From Bradyrhizobium jicamae (GTDB taxonomy: Bacteria; Pseudomonadota; Alphaproteobacteria; Rhizobiales; Xanthobacteraceae), in contig NZ_JAFCJX010000009.1 of assembly GCF_018130695.1 (NCBI RefSeq), positions 62,001 through 126,000 of the forward strand: a stretch of DNA of 64,000 nt, in the 5' to 3' direction. This document shows positions 60,296 to 64,000 of this stretch, piece by piece. The first letter of the stretch is position 1; each line of letters opens with the position of its first letter. Position numbers and translations under genes: made by a program. The notes below the pieces were generated by a model. That model ran no database searches. It had not been told where the DNA came from and saw nothing but the letters and a program-made list of their open reading frames with translations.

Positions 60296-62536
60296 TCAAA
60301 ACCGCGCAGCTACCGTCAGTCGCACTGCACGCGGCTCTGCGGGATGAACATGGCGGTCGGCGACACCGTCGATGGGCTCGCCCGGAAGTCGTGAGAGATA
60401 ATAGTATTCGATCTGGTTTGTCTGCGCGTTGAAGAGATTGAGGATGTCGAGCTGTACGCGCAGGCCGTTGTCGAATCGATATCCCGCACGCGCATTGAAG
60501 ATCAGCGACGCCAGCGATCGCACGCTGTCGTCCTCGATCAACGGCCTAGGTCCGAAATAGCGCGCTTTTAACGCACCGAACCAGCCGGTCTCGCGGCCGA
60601 ACGTGATGGCGGCGCTTCCCACCCAGGCAGGAGCGCCGGGGATGCGGTCGCCCACAGGATCGATGTCGGTGAAGCGCGCCTTGGTATAGGCGACGTCGAG
60701 ATCGAACGACAGCCAGGGCAGCGGCTTGTACTGATTGACCCACTCCACACCGACGCGGCGACTTGGTCGGCTTGGCTCCGTGGTGCCGGCATCACCGACG
60801 AACAGAAGTTCGGAGTCGAAATCGAGAACGAAGACCGCGACTGAACTTGTGAGGCCCTCAATTGGCTTGGTGCGAACGCCGACCTCCGCGCCGCGTGACC
60901 GGACGAGAAGCGGCACGCGGTCCAGCGGCGTCACCTTGTCATTGGGATCAACCGTAATGGTCGCGCCTCTGATATCGTTGCTATGGAGGCCGTAACCGGC
61001 ATTGCCATAGAACTCGGTCTTGAACCATGGGCCTAATACGATGCCGCCCTTGGGGCTCATCATCGATGCCTGCGCATTTCCTGAATTTTCCGGAGTGTCG
61101 CTTAGCACGCGCCCGGCGAAGAAATCCTCGCGGAGACCAACTGTCGTGCGCAGCCAGTCGGTCCATCGTGTGGTGGAATCGGTCCAGATGCCGACATTGC
61201 CCTCGCGGACGCTATCCTCTCGCACCGTCGACAACCAGTTGCGTTGCTCGGTCTTGAAGAGGCCGACCCGGATGTCATCGTATCGGGTTTGCATGCCGAC
61301 GCGGGTCTGTGTCTCGAAGCTACCGAACCGCCAGTCAAATGCATGTCGCGCGTCGAAGCCGCTGACCGTTCGTTGATCGAGCTGGTTGAACTGGTCGCCA
61401 TTGACGGGATCGTCCAGGAAGTACGTGAAATCATTGTAGAGCTGCAGACTCGAACGAATTGCGTAGGCGCTGATCTTGGTCTGGCCGTAGTCGCTCGAAT
61501 GCGCAAAGTTGCTGGAGAGGCTGAAACGGCTGGACACACCCCCATCAGTCGGATCGAGCGAGCCGAGACGGCTGATGATGCCCTGATCAATCGCACGCTG
61601 GGCGACCTGATCGGTGGAGTTCCAGGCATTGGAATAGGCCATGCCACTTAGGGTGAAGCCATCAGTTGCTGTACCCTGGCTGTAGCGCAGCATGCCATTG
61701 ATCTTACGTACGTCGTCCGGCACGTCCCATGGGCCGTTGTACCTTGTTCCTTCAATCGCCGCGAGCAACGTGCCATCACCGACAGCGGTAGAGCTTGCAG
61801 CAATGCCGCGACGATATCCGAAACTGCCAAAACTCACTTCCGCAATGTTCTTGGGCAGCTTGTTGACATAATCAATGCCAACGGCTCCGGCCGAACCAAA
61901 GTCGCCAACATCGGCGAAGTACGGCCCCTTGCGGACATTCACCGACTGGATCAACTCGGGGATCAGGAAGTTAATATCAGCATAGCCTTGTCCGTGGCCA
62001 TGGGTCGGCATGTTGACTGGCATGCCATCGACGGTGATGGCGAGGTCGGTGCCGTGGTCGAGATTGAAGCCACGCAGAAAATACTGATTGGCTTTGCCTT
62101 CTCCTGAGTGTTGCGTGACAATCAGGCCGGGCACGATTTCCAATGCCTCACCGGGGCGAGTGAAGGGCACCGCATTTACCTCGGCTCCGGCGAAGCGGAT
62201 CGAACTGGCGGCTGTGGGGCGTAGGCCGGTAGTACCATCGGAAGACGAAGGCGTCACCCCATTCGAAACCGCACTCGCTGCTTCCTGTTGCTGCTCGGGC
62301 CGAGCCGCGCTTCTAGCACGAACCCCCCGATTTGGCAGAGGCCTCTGTCGGGCGACGCGCTTCGGCGGCTTTGCATCGGGCGCGGCTACAGTAACTGGCG
62401 GGAGTTGGTCTGGCTGCTGCGCGGAACGCTCCTGCGCTTCAGCAGGAAGAACCAGAATGGCAGATGATGCCATGGCGGAAAATATCCGCGACCAAACCCC
62501 GCGCACCGGTACGTCCCCGATCATAGTCGCAGTCAC
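60296..62536 (-). CDS. TonB-dependent receptor, second copy type
   Basis: 746 residues from GTG 62536 (ATG 62524 is an alternative). Signal: IFSAMASSAILVLPAEAQ. A LPPVTVAAP sequence resembles the first receptor's TonB-box region. The plug shows VNAVPFTRPGEALEIVPGLIVTQHSGEGKANQYFLRGFNLDHGTDLAITVDGMPVNMPTHGHGQGYADINFLIPELI; the His-rich loop PTHGHGQGY could take part in metal binding. The barrel ends RAVRLTVAARF, terminal Phe. It is convergent with the YcnI-like gene. The two receptors share little beyond the plug, so they are not a recent duplication. Confidence 0.9.
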   Translation of the reverse strand: MTATMIGDVPVRGVWSRIFSAMASSAILVLPAEAQERSAQQPDQLPPVTVAAPDAKPPKRVARQRPLPNRGVRARSAARPEQQQEAASAVSNGVTPSSSDGTTGLRPTAASSIRFAGAEVNAVPFTRPGEALEIVPGLIVTQHSGEGKANQYFLRGFNLDHGTDLAITVDGMPVNMPTHGHGQGYADINFLIPELIQSVNVRKGPYFADVGDFGSAGAVGIDYVNKLPKNIAEVSFGSFGYRRGIAASSTAVGDGTLLAAIEGTRYNGPWDVPDDVRKINGMLRYSQGTATDGFTLSGMAYSNAWNSTDQVAQRAIDQGIISRLGSLDPTDGGVSSRFSLSSNFAHSSDYGQTKISAYAIRSSLQLYNDFTYFLDDPVNGDQFNQLDQRTVSGFDARHAFDWRFGSFETQTRVGMQTRYDDIRVGLFKTEQRNWLSTVREDSVREGNVGIWTDSTTRWTDWLRTTVGLREDFFAGRVLSDTPENSGNAQASMMSPKGGIVLGPWFKTEFYGNAGYGLHSNDIRGATITVDPNDKVTPLDRVPLLVRSRGAEVGVRTKPIEGLTSSVAVFVLDFDSELLFVGDAGTTEPSRPSRRVGVEWVNQYKPLPWLSFDLDVAYTKARFTDIDPVGDRIPGAPAWVGSAAITFGRETGWFGALKARYFGPRPLIEDDSVRSLASLIFNARAGYRFDNGLRVQLDILNLFNAQTNQIEYYYLSRLPGEPIDGVADRHVHPAEPRAVRLTVAARF

Positions 62537-62576
62537 GTAGACTGCATTCCAACCCGGCGATGCAAACTATCAGCAG

Positions 62577-62608
62577 AAGTATGATCAATCAATAGATTCA
62601 TCATACTT
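62577..62608. promoter_or_regulatory. Inverted repeat upstream of TonB receptor
   Basis: AAGTATGAT (62577-62585) and ATCATACTT (62600-62608), perfect 9-bp arms with a 14-nt gap, lie 41 bp upstream of the receptor start in an A/T-rich stretch. Likely a regulator site; it does not match Fur, Irr or RirA consensus known to me. Confidence 0.45.
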
Positions 62609-62699
62609 GATCGGTTTGTGCGAGCCGCGATATTGGTAGTAGTTCCTCTGAAATCTTCGGCGTCATCTGCTGGGCCGTAACGCAGCTTTAGTACGCTAC

Positions 62700-62951
62700 T
62701 CAGTTTTTCGCGGCATCTTTCGTCCTGCGCTTCTTGCGCGAGCTGTGATCCGGCAAAGCATCCTGCCAAGCCTGCACCATGTCTTCGTACCAGACGCGCT
62801 TGTTCGGGCTGATGAAGTTGCCTCTGGGAAACTCGCCCCGGTCGATCATCCGCATCAGCGTATTGCGACCAACCGGCACGATCTCCAGCACCTGCTCCAG
62901 CGTCAGCATGCGCCGCGCGCCTGTGGGTTTCACTTCGTCCATGGCCTGCAC
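62700..62951 (-). CDS. AlpA-like small HTH regulator
   Basis: 83 residues from GTG 62951, with GGAAGGGAG 7 nt upstream; ATG 62942 is also possible. MLTLEQVLEIVPVGRNTLMRMIDRGEFPRGNFISPNKRVWYEDMVQAWQDAL is the AlpA/excisionase-type winged helix found in prophages and integrative elements. The C-terminal tail is Lys/Arg-rich. It is the 3'-most gene of a minus-strand set that enters from beyond the window, typical of the edge of an integrated element. Confidence 0.8.
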   Translation of the reverse strand: MQAMDEVKPTGARRMLTLEQVLEIVPVGRNTLMRMIDRGEFPRGNFISPNKRVWYEDMVQAWQDALPDHSSRKKRRTKDAAKN

Positions 62952-63002
62952 CTTCGTGCTCCCTTCCTAGCTTCCCAAGCCAACGGCCCCAGGCGTGGGC
63001 AT

Positions 63003-63212
63003 TCATTGAAACAACCCGACTATCCCGTGCAGCATTTCGGCTGCGCGCTTCGCTTCATTTGGCTCGGCCTTTGCGGTGCTTTCGACGGCTGTCATCAGCA
63101 CCGCCAGCGCCACCATCACCTGTATCGACGGGGGCTCGCCGCGCAGCTCGTCCATGAGTTCCTCGTGCAGATCGCTGACGATCCGCGCCTCGGTTGTGCT
63201 TAGGTGCACCAT
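63003..63212 (-). CDS. Small hypothetical protein, helical
   Basis: 69 residues from ATG 63212 (GAGGAG 6 nt upstream; a tandem ATG at 63215 is too close). MVHLSTTEARIVSDLHEELMDELRGEPPSIQVMVALAVLMTAVESTAKAEP then NEAKRAAEMLHGIVGLFQ is largely helical with a central hydrophobic segment. No domain recognised. It overlaps the 3' part of the next gene in another frame. Confidence 0.6.
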   Translation of the reverse strand: MVHLSTTEARIVSDLHEELMDELRGEPPSIQVMVALAVLMTAVESTAKAEPNEAKRAAEMLHGIVGLFQ

Positions 63213-63435
63213 CATCGTCTCCTCGCAAAGGGTATAGGCGTTGCGTCTTGTGCTCGATGCAGTCGATCAGATCGACATAGGCTACATCTTCGCGGTGCCG
63301 GGCGATGTCGAGGTCCATGTCGAGGGTATGCCCAGCGCCGCGAAACCAGAGATGCAGTATCAGCTCGCCCGGTTGCGCCGTCTTGTGCGCGGCGCTTGCG
63401 TACAGCTTCAGCTCGTGAGTGATGGGTCCGCTCAT
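63055..63435 (-). CDS. Small hypothetical protein with out-of-frame tail
   Basis: 126 codons from ATG 63435, which overlaps the upstream stop by 4 nt. The first 80 residues look genuine (MSGPITHELKLYASAAHKTA start, HLWFRGAGHTLDMDLDIARHREDVAYVDLIDCIEHKTQRLYPL). The rest (GADRQRSARGTHGRAARRAP and on) is Arg/Gly-rich and is the frame shadow of the gene at 63003-63212. Either the true stop was lost by a frameshift, or two genes overlap by about 158 nt. Confidence 0.5.
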   Translation of the reverse strand: MSGPITHELKLYASAAHKTAQPGELILHLWFRGAGHTLDMDLDIARHREDVAYVDLIDCIEHKTQRLYPLRGDDDGAPKHNRGADRQRSARGTHGRAARRAPVDTGDGGAGGADDSRRKHRKGRAK

Positions 63436-63638
63436 GGCAGATCGAGTCCTTCATCGTGGATCGCGCGCAGCATTTCGCCGATGCCTTCGCGGCCGATAAT
63501 CACTTCGCAGATCGGCTCGCCGCCTTCACGAAGCGCGATCAGATGCAAGCCACACTTGGGATCGCCGCAGAACCCCATCTCGAAGGCATAGGCGGCTTCG
63601 CAGCTAGGCCTGCGTCTGATCGGCGGTCGCTCGGTCAT
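63432..63638 (-). CDS. Small hypothetical protein with CGDPKCG motif
   Basis: 68 residues from ATG 63638, overlapping the upstream stop by 4 nt (63635-63638). MTERPPIRRRPSCEAAYAFE starts the protein; GFCGDPKCGLHLIALREGGEPICEVIIGREGIGEMLRAIHDEGLDLP follows. The Cys pair in CGDPKC plus two further Cys could bind zinc. It looks like a phage or integrative-element accessory gene. Function unknown. Confidence 0.65.
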   Translation of the reverse strand: MTERPPIRRRPSCEAAYAFEMGFCGDPKCGLHLIALREGGEPICEVIIGREGIGEMLRAIHDEGLDLP

Positions 63639-64000
63639 GACGGCACCAGCTCCATCGCCTTGGAATGCATCTGCGCCAGTTCGACCAGCGCATCCGGGCC
63701 GTCGCGCTCGGCCTGCTCGCGCAGCAGCGGATAGCCGCTGTCGATGCTGGCCAGCACGTCGGCGCGCGTAGCCGGGCGGCCTTCGCAGAACCATTCCACC
63801 CGCTTGGGATCTCCGACGTTGAAGAGCACGCCCTTGCCAGCCTTGAACGGAAAATACTTCAGCGTGGTCCAAAGCAGGGTCACGCCTGGGTTCCGCTTCA
63901 GCATCAGGCCTGCGGGCTGCGTGCTTTCCAGCGGCATATCAACTTCGTTGCGCCGCATCTTCGGCTGCGTCAGGAACGGACAGGCCGACACCGCATACAG
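63635..64000 (-). CDS. Phage-like hypothetical protein, runs off the window
   Basis: At least 121 residues; the frame is open to the window edge (CTG TAT GCG before GTG 63991), so the true start may lie outside. Segments: CPFLTQPKMRRNEVDMPLE, GVTLLWTTLKYFPFKAGKGVLFNVGDPKRVEWFCEGRPATRADVLASIDSGYPLLREQAERDGPDALVEL. No named domain known to me. Translationally coupled to the next gene. Confidence 0.6.
   Translation of the reverse strand: MYAVSACPFLTQPKMRRNEVDMPLESTQPAGLMLKRNPGVTLLWTTLKYFPFKAGKGVLFNVGDPKRVEWFCEGRPATRADVLASIDSGYPLLREQAERDGPDALVELAQMHSKAMELVPS

Noticed and set aside
1..64000. CRISPR array or intact insertion sequence
   Set aside because: No regularly spaced direct repeats with spacers and no transposase reading frame were seen on either strand.

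Overview
The window is a high-GC alphaproteobacterial chromosome segment. Codon usage, the dense divergent operons, the intergenic palindromic repeats and the gene repertoire point to the Bradyrhizobium/Rhodopseudomonas lineage; this is my reading of the sequence, with no database search. There is one tRNA gene, tRNA-Gly(TCC), and no rRNA, CRISPR array or intact insertion sequence.

Region by region. 0.2-8.7 kb: an SDR dehydrogenase, an orphan amino-acid-type binding protein, a Rieske/FAD ferredoxin reductase, then a tightly overlapping same-strand group of membrane proteins, a Tat-exported lactone-oxidase-like flavoenzyme, unknown proteins and an alpha/beta hydrolase. 8.7-13.0 kb: a cupin-type XRE regulator divergent from a polar amino-acid ABC transporter and a GlpO/PuuB-like FAD oxidase. 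13.1-22.7 kb: a catabolic locus with an IclR regulator, a DapA-family aldolase, an MHS-type permease, a branched-chain-type ABC transporter whose two ATPases are fused, and a GlcD-type FAD dehydrogenase. 22.8-28.2 kb: small stress or unknown proteins, then an orphan periplasmic binding protein divergent from a hybrid histidine kinase. 28.2-38.3 kb: a short transcription unit on the minus strand (leader peptide plus terminator), tRNA-Gly, a giant transglutaminase/DUF2126 protein with a metallopeptidase, a HerA-like ATPase, a Ser-rich protein, a TadG-like protein and a choline-kinase-like protein. 38.3-47.4 kb: assimilatory nitrate reduction, with a NarK-type transporter and a PP2C/Ser-Thr-kinase fusion on the minus strand, divergent from nirB-nirD-nasC, and a consensus sigma-54 promoter between them. 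47.5-56.3 kb: acyl-CoA metabolism (CaiB-type transferase, RidA, TetR, acyl-CoA dehydrogenase, APH-like kinase), a DMT transporter, a possible CDI-immunity/antitoxin pair, argE and a NIPSNAP protein. 56.3-64.0 kb: lower-GC accessory DNA with degraded sequence, DUF2946, two TonB-dependent receptors, a YcnI-like copper-type protein, and an AlpA-type regulator with small phage-like genes running off the window end.

How it fits together: nitrate enters through the NarK-type carrier, is reduced to nitrite by the Mo-bis-MGD reductase and then to ammonium by NirBD. The IclR locus looks like a self-contained uptake-plus-catabolism module with two matched operators. The strongest undescribed signals are non-coding: (i) a 21.2-21.3 kb intra-operon leader with two perfect hairpins whose loops are perfectly complementary over 10 bp, the second holding the ribosome-binding site; (ii) a minus-strand promoter/leader-peptide/terminator unit at 28.25-28.46 kb with an extended Shine-Dalgarno; (iii) the sigma-54 promoter and enhancer-like dyad that place a kinase/phosphatase fusion in a nitrate-transport operon.
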